Shown piece by piece: positions 35,468 to 46,523 of a stretch of 64,000 nucleotides of DNA. The position numbers were made by a program, and so were the translations under genes. Source of the DNA: Cupriavidus sp. WGlv3 (GTDB lineage: Bacteria > Pseudomonadota > Gammaproteobacteria > Burkholderiales > Burkholderiaceae); the NCBI RefSeq assembly GCF_023952475.1, contig NZ_JALHRX010000016.1, positions 1-64,000 on the forward strand, written 5' to 3'. The notes under the pieces are model-generated. The model searched no databases. It worked only from the letters and a program-made list of their open reading frames with translations, and was not told the DNA's origin. Positions within the stretch are counted from its first letter, which is position 1. Each line of letters starts with the position of its first letter.

Positions 35468-35480
35468 GTCATACGATGTC
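35468..35480. promoter_or_regulatory. Third copy of the FadR-type operator core
   Basis: GTCATACGATGTC matches the kdgD and gudD sites in 11 or 12 of 13 positions. It lies in the gap between the ends of the convergent gntR and response-regulator genes, where no promoter is needed. It could be a decoy, a loop partner for the other sites, or a remnant of a lost regulon member. Confidence 0.5.
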
Positions 35481-35509
35481 TAATGAATGGTGACGCCGGC
35501 GCCCTGCGC

Positions 35510-36139
35510 CTAGGGCGTCAGCCGGCAGCGGCGCGCGAAGTCGACCAGTTCGACCAGCGACGAGACCTGTAGCTTGTTCATGATGCGGGCCTTGTAGCTG
35601 CTGACGGTCTTGTTGCTGATAAAGAGGCTCTCGCTGATGGCCTTGTACGACATGCCGCGCGCCAGCATCTGCAGCACCACCAGCTCCTTGTCGGACAGCC
35701 GCCGCAGGATTTCGTCGTCGGCCGACATCGACTGGCGCGGCGCGCCGCCGCGGCCCAGCACCGGGAACACGGTATAGCCGGCCAGCACCGCCTCGACCGC
35801 GCGCAGGATCTCCTTGATATCCTGGGTCTTGCTGACGAAGCCCTGCGCGCCCGCCTGCCACGAGCGGCTGACGAATACGGCCGGGTCCAGCGCCGTCACC
35901 ACCAGGATGCGCACCTGCGGATGGATCGCGCGCAGGCGCGGCGCCACGTCGAGCCCGCTCGAGCGCGGGATGTCGAGGTCCAGCAGCACCAGGTCCGGCA
36001 TGCGCGCGCGCACCATTTCGATGGCGCATTGCCCGTTGTCCGCCTCGATCACCTCGTCGACGCCAAGCAGTTGCGACAGATGGTGCCGAAGCACCAGCCG
36101 CATTGCCGGGTGGTCGTCAACGATCAGAATGGTTGTCAT
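35510..36139 (-). CDS. Orphan NarL/FixJ-type response regulator
   Basis: A 209-residue response regulator. The receiver domain (1-120) has the acidic pair in ILIVDDHPA, the phosphoacceptor Asp in LVLLDLDIP, and the Lys in GFVSKTQD. The C-terminal LuxR-type helix-turn-helix (about 145-205) contains LSDKELVVLQMLARGMSYKAISESLF. It resembles the BvgA/EvgA group. No histidine kinase is adjacent; the hybrid kinase 3.3 kb away is a possible but unproven partner. The start at 36139 is chosen because MTTILIVDDH begins the receiver fold. Confidence 0.88.
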   Translation of the reverse strand: MTTILIVDDHPAMRLVLRHHLSQLLGVDEVIEADNGQCAIEMVRARMPDLVLLDLDIPRSSGLDVAPRLRAIHPQVRILVVTALDPAVFVSRSWQAGAQGFVSKTQDIKEILRAVEAVLAGYTVFPVLGRGGAPRQSMSADDEILRRLSDKELVVLQMLARGMSYKAISESLFISNKTVSSYKARIMNKLQVSSLVELVDFARRCRLTP

Positions 36140-36433
36140 GCGCGGGGTCCAGGTTCTAGGCAGGCATCGGCTGAGGCAACATCCCGATGCTGGAACGGGC
36201 TGGCAGGAACGGCGCATGCCGGTGCGCGATGCCACGCCAGTATAGGGAGCCGCAGGCGCGCACAGGATGGGAGGAATCCGCTTCGGTTGCAGCGAAAATC
36301 CTAGGCCGGCCTCAGACGCGCGGGACCGTCCGCGAGCCGCACCCGAAACACGTGTCCCTGCCCGCGGCAGGGGCAACGGGGAGCGGCCAGTGGTGCTACT
36401 CTATTCGGGCGTGTTTCATCCATGGAGAACACT

Positions 36434-38542
<2,109 letters not shown>

Positions 38543-38575
38543 CTAACGTTTCGGCGACGGACTTCGTCGACCCGG

Positions 38576-38599
38576 CCCTCTCCCACATGCGGGAGAGGG
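38576..38599. repeat. Hairpin after EF-G gene
   Basis: A perfect 9-bp stem CCCTCTCCC/GGGAGAGGG around the loop ACATGC, 33 bp after the EF-G stop. There is no T tract. Similar pyrimidine/purine hairpins are common between genes in beta- and gamma-proteobacteria; it may protect the 3' end or stop transcription weakly. Confidence 0.7.
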
Positions 38600-38824
38600 A
38601 GCGCACAAGCGGCCTATTGCAGACCTGCGCGCAGCGCGCGCCTGGGCGTGATGCTTGGCATGCGGCATGCGTTGTTTTTGCAAGCCACGCGAAAGAATTA
38701 CCTCCGCCAGGGGCGCCAGCAGGCGCCACCGCCCGGCGATCCACGTGGAAACCACGCAAACGCGGCGCAGGCATGGTCATTGCGCACGCCATGCATTCCA
38801 CCGTCTCGCGACAAGGAGCACAGC

Positions 38825-39250
38825 ATGCAAACCCAACCTCCCAGCAGTCAAGGCGCAGCCATCGTCGGTTCCGGCGTGGGCGAAGGCCCGGGCCCGGAAG
38901 TGATGGCGGCTTCCAGCCTGGATGGCACCAAGGCCTATTCGTCCGATGGCGAACATGTCGGCAAGATCTCCGAGATCATGCTGGACGTGCCGCACGGCCG
39001 CATTGCCTATGCGGTGCTGACCACCGGCGGCTTCCTCGGCATGGGCGACACGCTGCACGCCATCCCGTGGAACGCGCTGGTCATGGATACCGACGAAAAG
39101 TGCTTCCGGATCGCCGTGACGGCGGACCGGATCAAGTCTGCGCCGGGCTTCAACAAGGACAGCTGGCCGAGCATGGCCGACCCGCAGTGGGGCAAGTCGC
39201 TGCACGAATACTACGGGCGCGACCCGTACTGGGTCTCTCCGCCGCTGTAA
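38825..39250 (+). CDS. PRC-barrel domain protein
   Basis: A 141-residue soluble protein whose residues 28-110 form a PRC-barrel: KAYSSDGEHVGKISEIMLD, GRIAYAVLTTGGFLGMGDTLHAIPW and the following strands. PRC-barrels occur in photosynthetic reaction-centre H subunits, RimM and many stress-related proteins of soil bacteria. The ATG at 38825 follows AAGGAGCACAGC; the frame extends upstream to 38648 without a supporting site. It is followed 168 bp later by the hybrid kinase. Exact role unknown. Confidence 0.82.
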   Translation: MQTQPPSSQGAAIVGSGVGEGPGPEVMAASSLDGTKAYSSDGEHVGKISEIMLDVPHGRIAYAVLTTGGFLGMGDTLHAIPWNALVMDTDEKCFRIAVTADRIKSAPGFNKDSWPSMADPQWGKSLHEYYGRDPYWVSPPL

Positions 39251-39417
39251 GTCCGCAGTAGCCCGCAGTAAGCCGATCGCAGCACGGCTGCGAACCAGGG
39301 CCGCGAGTGCGCCGCGACAGGCGCCTCGCGGCCCGCTTGCATTGCACGGCAAGCCTAGGCACAGTCTGCCAAGACGCGCGGGCCGGACGCCGGGGCCGGC
39401 GTGCCCGAGAGACGACC

Positions 39418-42400
39418 ATGAGGACACCCGCCGCCAGCATGACGCCCCTGCCATCCCCGCCGCCCCCGGGCGAAACCGCAACTGCCGGCGCCAGCGCAGC
39501 GCCCGCCCCGCCCGCCGACATGCCCGGCTTTCTCGCCGGCGGCGGCGAGATGGGCGCGCTGATGCGCGGCCTGGACTGGGGCGCCACCCCGCTCGGGGCG
39601 CCGCAAGGCTGGCCGCACAGTCTCCAGACCGCGATCCGCATCATGCTGACCTCGCGCCAGCCGATCTGGATTGGCTGGGGAGAGGCTTTGCACTTCTTTT
39701 ACAACGACGCCTACAAGGCGATCATCGGCGGCAAGCACCCCGGCGCGCTGGGCCAGCCAACGTCGGTGGTCTGGCGCGAGATCTGGCCCGAGATCGCCCC
39801 GCTGCTGGCGACCGCGATGACCGGCAGCGAAGGCACCTTCGTCGAGCAGAAGCTGCTGATCATGGAGCGCAACGGCTACCCGGAGGAGACTTACTACACC
39901 TTCTCCTACAGCCCGGTGCCGGACGACCACGGCGGCACCGGCGGCATCATCTGTGCCAACAGCGACGACACCGAGCGCGTACTGGCCGAGCGCCAGCTCA
40001 ACGTGCTGCGCGACGTGGCGGCTTCGGCCAGCGAGGCACGCGCGTGGCGCGACGCCTGCGAGCGCGCCATGGCGGCGTTGTCGTCCGACCTGCGCGACAT
40101 CGTGTTCGCGCTGCTCTACATCGCCGAGCCCGGCGCGCGCACGCTGCAGCGCGCCGGCGCCATCGGCATCGATGACGGCCACCCGGGCGCGCCAGCGCAG
40201 ATCGCGCTGGACGCGCAGTGGCCGTGGCCGGTGGCCGAAGTGCTGGCGCAGCAGCAGCCGGTGCTGCTCGACCGCCTGGCTGAGCGCTTCGCCGTGCCGC
40301 TGCCGGGCGGCGCCTGGGGCGTGCCGCCGTCGCGCGCGGCCCTGATCGAGGTGGCGCCATCGGGCAGCGCCTCGCATCGCGGCGTGCTGGTGGTGGGCCT
40401 GAATCCGTTTCGCCTGTTCGACGAGCGCTACCGCAGTTTCCTGACGCTGGCGGCGGGGCAGATCGGCGCCGCCATGCACTCGGCGCTGGCCTATGAGGCG
40501 GAGCGCAAGCGCGCCGAGGCGCTGGCCGAGATCGACCGCGCCAAGACCGCGTTCTTCTCCAACATCAGCCATGAGTTCCGCACGCCGCTGACGCTGATGC
40601 TGGGCCCGCTCGAAGAGCTCGTGCGCCGCGCCGGCCCCGGCGAGGACCGCGCCATGCTGGAGATGACGCATCGCAACGGGCTGCGCCTGCTCAAGCTGGT
40701 CAACGCACTGCTGGATTTCTCCCGGATCGAGTCCGGCCGCGTGACGATGCGGCGCCAACCCACCGACGTGGCCGCGCTGACAGCGGACCTGGCCTCGCTG
40801 TTCCGCGCCAGCGTCGAAGCGGCCGGCATCACGCTGCGGGTCGACTGCCCGCCGCTGTGCCCGCCGCTGGCGCGCGCCGTGGCGGTGGACCGCGACATGT
40901 GGGAGACCATCGTGCTGAACCTGGTCTCCAACGCCTTCAAGTTCACCTTCGCCGGCACCATCACCGTGGCCGTCGCGCCGCAGGGCGACGACGCCGTGGC
41001 GCTGACCGTGCGCGACACCGGCATCGGCATCCCGGCAGCGGAACTGCCGCGCATCTTCGAGCGCTTCCATCGCGTCGAAGGCGCGCAGGGCCGCACCATA
41101 GAAGGCAGCGGCATCGGCCTGGCGCTGGTGCAGGAGCTGGTGCGGCTGCACGGCGGCATCATCGACGTGCAGAGCACGCCCGGCGCGGGAACCTGTTTTA
41201 CGGTGCGCCTGCCGGCCGGCGCCGACGCGGCCACGGATGCTGCCACAGAGATGGTCACCGAGGCTGACGCCGCGCCCCCGGCCAGCAGCGCGCAGGCGCG
41301 CGCCTATGTCGAAACCGCGCTGCGCTGGCCGCAGGCGCAGATGCCGCCGGCAACCACCGTGGCGGCGGAAGAGCTTCCCTTGCCCTCCGCGCAAGCTGCC
41401 GCCGAAGCCGAAGCCGAAGCCAGCGATGCGGCGCATGCCGGCGCCCTGGTGCTGGTGGTGGACGACAACGACGACCTGCGCGACTACATGCGCCGCCTGC
41501 TGGGCGCCGCCGGCCATCGCGTCGCCGTGGCCGCCGACGGCGAGGCGGCGCTGGCGCTGGCACGCACGCACGCGCCGGCACTGGTGGTGTCGGACGTGAT
41601 GATGCCGCGCCTGGACGGCTTTGGCCTGGTGCGCGCGCTGCGCGCCGATGCCGCGCTGAGCGACACGCCGGTGCTGCTGCTGTCGGCCCGCGCCGGCGAG
41701 GAGGCGCGCGTGAGCGGCCTGGGCAGCGGCGCCGACGACTACCTGGTCAAGCCCTTCTCCGCGCGCGAGCTGCTGGCGCGCGTGGCCAGCAACCTGCGGC
41801 TGTCGACCCTGCGCCGCGCCACCGAGCACCGCCTGCAGGAACTCAACGCCTCGCTGGAGCGCCGCGTCGCGCAGGCCGTGGCCGACCATGACCGGCTGTG
41901 GGAGCTGAGCGAAGACCTGCTGATCGTGGCGCGCTTCGATGGCTGCCTGCAGCGGGTCAGTCCCGCGTGGACGCGCACGCTCGGCCACGCGCCGCAGCAG
42001 GTGCTGGGACGCGCTTACTTATCGTTCATCTACCCCGACGACCTCGCCGGCGCCAGCGCGCAGCTCGACGCCCTGCGCCACGATGGCGTGCCGGTGCGCT
42101 TTGAATGCCGGCAGCAGCGCGCCGACGGCGGGCTGCGCTGGCTGGCCTGGACGCTGTCGGTCGATCCGGCCAACGGCCATATCCACGGCGTCGGCCGCGA
42201 CGTCACCGGCGACCGCGAAGCGCAGGCCGCGCTGCGCCACGCCGACGAGGCCCTGCGCACGGCGCAGAAGATGGAGGCGATCGGCAACCTGACCGGCGGC
42301 GTCGCGCATGATTTCAACAACCTGCTGCAGGTGATCGGCGGCAACCTGCAGTTGCTGAGACGCGACCTCGCCAGCGATGACCGCGCCGGGCCGCGCCTGC

Positions 42401-43866
42401 GCAATGCGCTGGCCGGCGTCGCGCGCGGGGCCAAGCTGGCATCGCAGCTGCTGGCGTTCGGGCGGCGCCAGCCGCTGGCGCCCCGGGTGGTCAACCTGGG
42501 CCGGCTGGTGCGCACGCTGGACGAGATGCTGCGCCGGGCCCTGGGCGACGGCATCGAGGTCGAAACCGTGGTCGCGCCCGACCTGTGGAACACGCTGGTC
42601 GATCCGTTCCAGGTCGAGAACGCGCTGCTGAACCTGGCGATCAACGCGCGCGACGCCATGCAAGGCCACGGGCGCCTGACCATCGCGGCGCGCAATGCGC
42701 GGCCGGGCGAAGCCACGGGCGAAGCGGCGGCGGCAGCGCCGACGCAATACGCGCTGCTGTCGGTCACCGACACCGGCGTGGGCATGCCGCCCGAGGTGCA
42801 GGAACGCGTGTTCGAGCCCTTCTTCACCACCAAGCCGGAAGGCCAGGGCACCGGCCTGGGCCTGAGCATGGTGTATGGCTTTATCCGTCAGTCCGAAGGA
42901 CACGTGAAGATCTCCAGCGCGCCCGGGCGCGGCACCACGGTCACGCTGTTCCTGCCGCGCGTGCTTGAGGACGAGGACCCGGATATCGAACTGGACGCGG
43001 GCGCGGCGCGCGGCGGCAGCGAGACCGTGCTGGTGGTGGAAGACGACGAGGACGTGCGCGCCACGGTGGTCGAGATGCTCGCCAGCCTGGGCTACCACGT
43101 GCTGCGCGCGCGCGACGCGCACAGCGCGCTGGCCATCGTCGAGCGCGGCGTGCCGGTGGACCTGCTGTTCAGCGACGTGGTGATGCCCGGCCCGCTGCGC
43201 AGCACGGAGCTGGCGCGCAAGCTGCGCGAACGGCTGCCGGACGTAAGCGTGCTGTTCACCTCGGGCTATGCCGACAGCGTCATCGTGCATGACGGACGCC
43301 TCGATGCCGGCATCGAACTGCTCAGCAAGCCCTACACCCATGAGGCGCTGGCGCGCAAGGTGCGCCATGTGCTGGCAAATCGCAGCCAGCGCGCCGCGAC
43401 GGCCGCGGTGGGCCAGCACCTGGTGCCAGCGGGCCACGCGCCGGACGCCGCGCCGCTGCGCGTGCTGTGCGTCGACGACGACACGCTGGTACGCGCCGGC
43501 ACCGCGGAAGTGCTGCGCGCCTATGGCGTGCACGCGCTGGAAGCGGACAGTGAAAACGCGGCGCTCGCCGTGCTGGCCGGCAACGCGGTCGACGTGCTGC
43601 TGACCGACGTCGCGCTGGCCGGCGATTCCGGCGTGGACCTGGCGCTGGCAGCACACGCGCGCCATCCGGGGCTGGGCGTGGTGTTCGCCACCGGCTACGC
43701 GCTGGAGCTGACGCCGGCACAGCGCGCCGCGCTGGGCGCGGTGGCGGTGCTGCGCAAGCCCTATCCGCCGCAGACGCTGCTCGAGGTCCTGCGCGATGTC
43801 GTTGGCGAGATCCGGGGCGATGCCGCGCGGGCCGAAGCGCCCGGCCGGCCGCAAGCGGCTAGCTGA
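39418..43866 (+). CDS. Hybrid histidine kinase, two kinase cores, three receivers
   Basis: A 1482-residue cytoplasmic signalling protein; no membrane segment is visible. In order: PAS-like region (about 55-180), GAF-like region (190-360), HisKA with FSNISHEFRTPLTL (about 380), HATPase (to 600, DTGIGIP, GSGIGLAL), receiver 1 (VLVVDDNDD at about 677, Asp in VSDVMMP, Lys in VKPFS), PAS (about 825-935), a second HisKA (GGVAHDFNNLLQV, about 958) and HATPase (GMPPEVQERVFEPFFTTK), receiver 2 (VLVVEDDED, about 1203; Asp in FSDVVMPG), receiver 3 (VLCVDDDTL, about 1348; Asp in LLTDVALAG). It could run an internal phosphorelay. No DNA-binding domain. Confidence 0.92.
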   Translation: MRTPAASMTPLPSPPPPGETATAGASAAPAPPADMPGFLAGGGEMGALMRGLDWGATPLGAPQGWPHSLQTAIRIMLTSRQPIWIGWGEALHFFYNDAYKAIIGGKHPGALGQPTSVVWREIWPEIAPLLATAMTGSEGTFVEQKLLIMERNGYPEETYYTFSYSPVPDDHGGTGGIICANSDDTERVLAERQLNVLRDVAASASEARAWRDACERAMAALSSDLRDIVFALLYIAEPGARTLQRAGAIGIDDGHPGAPAQIALDAQWPWPVAEVLAQQQPVLLDRLAERFAVPLPGGAWGVPPSRAALIEVAPSGSASHRGVLVVGLNPFRLFDERYRSFLTLAAGQIGAAMHSALAYEAERKRAEALAEIDRAKTAFFSNISHEFRTPLTLMLGPLEELVRRAGPGEDRAMLEMTHRNGLRLLKLVNALLDFSRIESGRVTMRRQPTDVAALTADLASLFRASVEAAGITLRVDCPPLCPPLARAVAVDRDMWETIVLNLVSNAFKFTFAGTITVAVAPQGDDAVALTVRDTGIGIPAAELPRIFERFHRVEGAQGRTIEGSGIGLALVQELVRLHGGIIDVQSTPGAGTCFTVRLPAGADAATDAATEMVTEADAAPPASSAQARAYVETALRWPQAQMPPATTVAAEELPLPSAQAAAEAEAEASDAAHAGALVLVVDDNDDLRDYMRRLLGAAGHRVAVAADGEAALALARTHAPALVVSDVMMPRLDGFGLVRALRADAALSDTPVLLLSARAGEEARVSGLGSGADDYLVKPFSARELLARVASNLRLSTLRRATEHRLQELNASLERRVAQAVADHDRLWELSEDLLIVARFDGCLQRVSPAWTRTLGHAPQQVLGRAYLSFIYPDDLAGASAQLDALRHDGVPVRFECRQQRADGGLRWLAWTLSVDPANGHIHGVGRDVTGDREAQAALRHADEALRTAQKMEAIGNLTGGVAHDFNNLLQVIGGNLQLLRRDLASDDRAGPRLRNALAGVARGAKLASQLLAFGRRQPLAPRVVNLGRLVRTLDEMLRRALGDGIEVETVVAPDLWNTLVDPFQVENALLNLAINARDAMQGHGRLTIAARNARPGEATGEAAAAAPTQYALLSVTDTGVGMPPEVQERVFEPFFTTKPEGQGTGLGLSMVYGFIRQSEGHVKISSAPGRGTTVTLFLPRVLEDEDPDIELDAGAARGGSETVLVVEDDEDVRATVVEMLASLGYHVLRARDAHSALAIVERGVPVDLLFSDVVMPGPLRSTELARKLRERLPDVSVLFTSGYADSVIVHDGRLDAGIELLSKPYTHEALARKVRHVLANRSQRAATAAVGQHLVPAGHAPDAAPLRVLCVDDDTLVRAGTAEVLRAYGVHALEADSENAALAVLAGNAVDVLLTDVALAGDSGVDLALAAHARHPGLGVVFATGYALELTPAQRAALGAVAVLRKPYPPQTLLEVLRDVVGEIRGDAARAEAPGRPQAAS

Positions 43867-43899
43867 GCGCGCCGCGGCACCCGCGGCAGGCGCCGCCGC

Positions 43900-44250
43900 T
43901 CAGCCGGCAGGCAACCAGGCGGCGCCCGCGCCGGCCAGTCCGATCAGCGCCACGCCGGGCAGCAGGCGCCGCACCGCGCGGGGCGCATAGGACAGGCCCA
44001 GCGCCACGGCGATGGCACTGGCGGTCAGCGTGCCTACCCACGACACCGTGCCCATCGGCCCGCCCTGCGCGGCGATATGCAGTCCCCACGCCAGCACCAG
44101 CGCCACCGCGCCGGCCAGGCGCAAGCGCGCCACCGCGCCGCGCGACGGCATGCTGCCGCGGCCATGGATATCGGCATGATGGCGCTCGAGCGACAGCGCC
44201 AGCGCGGCAAACCCGGCCAGCGACAGCGCGAACCCAGCCAGCGCGTTCAT
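43900..44250 (-). CDS. DUF3325 small membrane protein
   Basis: A 116-residue protein with about three or four hydrophobic helices and the LERHHADIHGR loop I associate with DUF3325. Such genes accompany PepSY-domain iron-uptake membrane proteins. Its ATG overlaps the stop of the PepSY gene (ATGA), so it is translationally coupled. It is the third gene of the Fur-boxed operon. Function unknown. Confidence 0.75.
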   Translation of the reverse strand: MNALAGFALSLAGFAALALSLERHHADIHGRGSMPSRGAVARLRLAGAVALVLAWGLHIAAQGGPMGTVSWVGTLTASAIAVALGLSYAPRAVRRLLPGVALIGLAGAGAAWLPAG

Positions 44251-45887
44251 GCGGCCTCCTGCGTGGTAGCGGCGACGTTGCGCGGGCGCGATGCCACGCG
44301 TGCGCCCACGGCTTGGCGGCGGCCCGTGAACCGGGCCGCGGCGCCAAGCGCCAGGCCCAGCGCCAGCGACACCAGGTCGAAGCCGGCCACGGCGGCCGGG
44401 CCGCGCCCCTGCAGCAGCGTCACGCCGAGGTGCGAGCCGGTGGTCAGCGCATTGAGCAGCGGGATGGCGCCGAACAACGCCGCGCCCGCCCACAACTGTG
44501 CGCACCACATGCCACGCGTGGGCCGGCACAGCGCCAGCAGCGCGCACGCGGCCCAGGCGATGAAGAACCAGCGGATCTCGGCCTCGGGCCGCTGCGCCAT
44601 TGCCACCGGCAACAGCCGGTTGGCCCAGAAATAGCTGGCAAAGGCCACCGGCAGGCCGGCGATGGCGCCGATGTTGAGCGCCTCGACCAGGCGCAGCCCG
44701 AACCCCGGCCGGCCCCGCGCCGCGATCGCCTTGGCCTGTTGCTGGCGCGTGCGCACCGCCCACAGGATGGCGCCGGTGGCAACCATGGCGGAGCCCGCCA
44801 GCCCGCACAGGAAGAACAGCGTGCGCAGGCCGGGGGATGCAAAGCTGGCGATGTGCAGGCCGGTCATGACGCTGCGCGTCAGTTCGGCGGCGGACTTGTC
44901 TTCGGCATACGCGCCCAGCAGGGCGCCGCTGGCACCCGCGAATTCGAGCGCGAGCGGATCGTGCGAGAGCGTGGCGGGCTCGGCGCGGGATAGGGTCACG
45001 CTCGCGTTGGCATCGCCCGGCAGGCCCACCACGATGCGACGCACCTGCCCGCCCTGCCACGCGCGCCCGGCCTGCGCCATCATGTCCGGCACGCTTGCCA
45101 GCGGCGCGGCCGTGCCCGCGGCCTTGGGCGGCAGCGGGCGCAGCCTGGTCTGCGCCTGGAACGCGCGCAGGTCGCCGCCGTATGCCGCCTCGACGCCCCA
45201 CGGCATGTACATGAACAGCAGCGTGACCAGCCCGGTGTAGGTAATCATCAGGTGGAACGGCAGCGGCAGCACCGCCAGCGCGTTGTGCGCATCGAGCCAG
45301 GAACGCTGGCCCTTGCGGCGCCGGAACGTGAAGAAGTCGGCAAAGATGCGGCGATGGGTGATCACGCCGCTGACGATCGCCACCAGCATGAACATGGCGC
45401 AGAAGCCCGCGATCCAGCGCGCCCACTTGGCCGGCATGTAATGCAGGTCGAAGTGCAGCCGGTAGAGGAACTCGCCGCCGCGGGTCTCGCGCGCGGCCTG
45501 CAGCGGCGCGCCGGTGGCCGGATCGAGCAGGCGCGTGTCGAAGCGGCGCGGCTTGCCGTCGGCATCGCGCGGCGCCTGCCCCGGCTTGTAGGTCCACAGC
45601 ACATTGACCGCGTCGCGCCGCGCATCCGGCAGCGTGATGATCCAGCGGGCGGCATCGGGCGCCTCGCGCTCCAGATAGCGCAGGGCGTTCTGCGCCATCT
45701 GCGCGGCCGGCACCCGCGCGGCATCGGCGGGCGCGGTGCGATGCAGCTCCGGCCGCATCCACAGCGAAATCTCTTCCTTGTAGTAACTGGCGGTGCCGCC
45801 GCAGAACATCAGGAACAACACCCAGCACACCAGCAGGCCGCTCCAGGTGTGGAGCCATGCCATCGACTGCCTGAATCCCGTGCGCAT
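44247..45887 (-). CDS. PepSY-associated TM protein, iron-siderophore type
   Basis: A 546-residue inner-membrane protein of the PepSY-associated TM family, often next to TonB-dependent siderophore receptors and thought to be ferric-siderophore reductases. The first helix is SMAWLHTWSGLLVCWVLFLMF, then a PepSY periplasmic region with WRWI-like ARWIITLPDA, paired helices with HNALAVLPLPFHLMITYTG and TGLHIASFASPGLRTLFF whose His residues could bind haem. The start at 45887 (MRTGFRQS) overlaps the preceding DUF3649 stop by one base. A Fur box lies upstream of the operon. Confidence 0.85.
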   Translation of the reverse strand: MRTGFRQSMAWLHTWSGLLVCWVLFLMFCGGTASYYKEEISLWMRPELHRTAPADAARVPAAQMAQNALRYLEREAPDAARWIITLPDARRDAVNVLWTYKPGQAPRDADGKPRRFDTRLLDPATGAPLQAARETRGGEFLYRLHFDLHYMPAKWARWIAGFCAMFMLVAIVSGVITHRRIFADFFTFRRRKGQRSWLDAHNALAVLPLPFHLMITYTGLVTLLFMYMPWGVEAAYGGDLRAFQAQTRLRPLPPKAAGTAAPLASVPDMMAQAGRAWQGGQVRRIVVGLPGDANASVTLSRAEPATLSHDPLALEFAGASGALLGAYAEDKSAAELTRSVMTGLHIASFASPGLRTLFFLCGLAGSAMVATGAILWAVRTRQQQAKAIAARGRPGFGLRLVEALNIGAIAGLPVAFASYFWANRLLPVAMAQRPEAEIRWFFIAWAACALLALCRPTRGMWCAQLWAGAALFGAIPLLNALTTGSHLGVTLLQGRGPAAVAGFDLVSLALGLALGAAARFTGRRQAVGARVASRPRNVAATTQEAA

Positions 45888-46183
45888 CACGCCCCCCGCC
45901 CGAGCGCCAGCATGGCCGACAGCAACGCGGCCGGCAGCGCCAGGCCCGCCCACGCGCGCCAGGCGCTACGCACCGCAAACACCCAGACCGCCGCGCCGGC
46001 ATAGATGGCGAACGACAGCAGCGTCGCCGTGGTCACGGCATCGTGCCGCGCCATCGGCAGATAGCGCGCCAGCACCGCGGTGGCCAGCGCGGCCAGCGCA
46101 TAGCCGCCGGCAATGGCGGCAACGGCGCGCACGCCCACGCCCGCGCGATAGCGCCACCCGCTCGCCTGCAGCGCCTTGCTCAC
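45887..46183 (-). CDS. DUF3649 small membrane protein
   Basis: A 98-residue protein with three hydrophobic helices (about 17-37, 52-72, 76-95). The YALAALATAVLARYLPM and SFAIYAGAAVWVFAVRS segments are typical of the DUF3649 partners of PepSY iron proteins. It is the first gene of a three-gene operon with one-base overlaps, about 125 bp downstream of the Fur-like box at 46309. Probably a small subunit or chaperone of the membrane reductase; inference. Confidence 0.75.
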   Translation of the reverse strand: MSKALQASGWRYRAGVGVRAVAAIAGGYALAALATAVLARYLPMARHDAVTTATLLSFAIYAGAAVWVFAVRSAWRAWAGLALPAALLSAMLALGRGA

Positions 46184-46308
46184 GCCGGCACCCGCAGCGC
46201 CGCACGTGCGGCGGCATTACCAGCGCGAGCGGCGTGGCTGAGTGGACAAAGACGGCAAGCGGCGAAGGAAGCGGCGGGCATGGCGCGATGCGGGCAGGGA
46301 ACGACCAC

Positions 46309-46327
46309 AAATGATAACAATTCGCAT
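46309..46327. promoter_or_regulatory. Candidate Fur box of PepSY operon
   Basis: AATGATAACAATTCGCATT matches 15 of 19 positions of the Fur consensus palindrome. It lies about 125 bp upstream of the DUF3649 start, in front of an operon of the sort usually derepressed under iron limitation. Confidence 0.65.
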
Positions 46328-46401
46328 TTCCAACCTCAAGGCAATCCCGGCCTGCCGCCAGGCGAGCACCGCGATTTATTTATCAATTTTTTTGAATAAC
46401 A

Positions 46402-46418
46402 CTGACAATGCATGTCAG
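46402..46418. promoter_or_regulatory. Palindrome upstream of hydrolase gene
   Basis: CTGACA-ATGCA-TGTCAG is a perfect 6-bp dyad (with a palindromic TGCA centre), about 105 bp upstream of the hydrolase ATG and just upstream of where a -35 for the TATAGT box would lie. Probable operator; binding protein unknown. Confidence 0.45.
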
Positions 46419-46523
46419 CAGAAATCATCACGGCATTCGCTATAGTTCTGTACATGGCAGCGCAATACAACAAACAGCGCCGCTACCAACTATCAACAAT
46501 TTTGAATCATTTAGCAGAACATC

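Larger units (their letters stand above)
46184..46523. other. Divergent control region, iron operon / hydrolase
   Basis: A 340-bp gap that is AT-rich between about 46300 and 46510. It holds the Fur-like box (46309-46327) for the minus-strand membrane operon, a perfect palindrome (46402-46418), and a -10-like TATAGT at 46441-46446 for the plus-strand hydrolase. No additional gene seen. Confidence 0.55.

Noticed and set aside
39355..43854. Very long minus-strand ORFs (877 and 611 codons) opposite the hybrid kinase
   Set aside because: They are antisense to a gene with several intact domains; their composition is typical of high-GC shadow frames.
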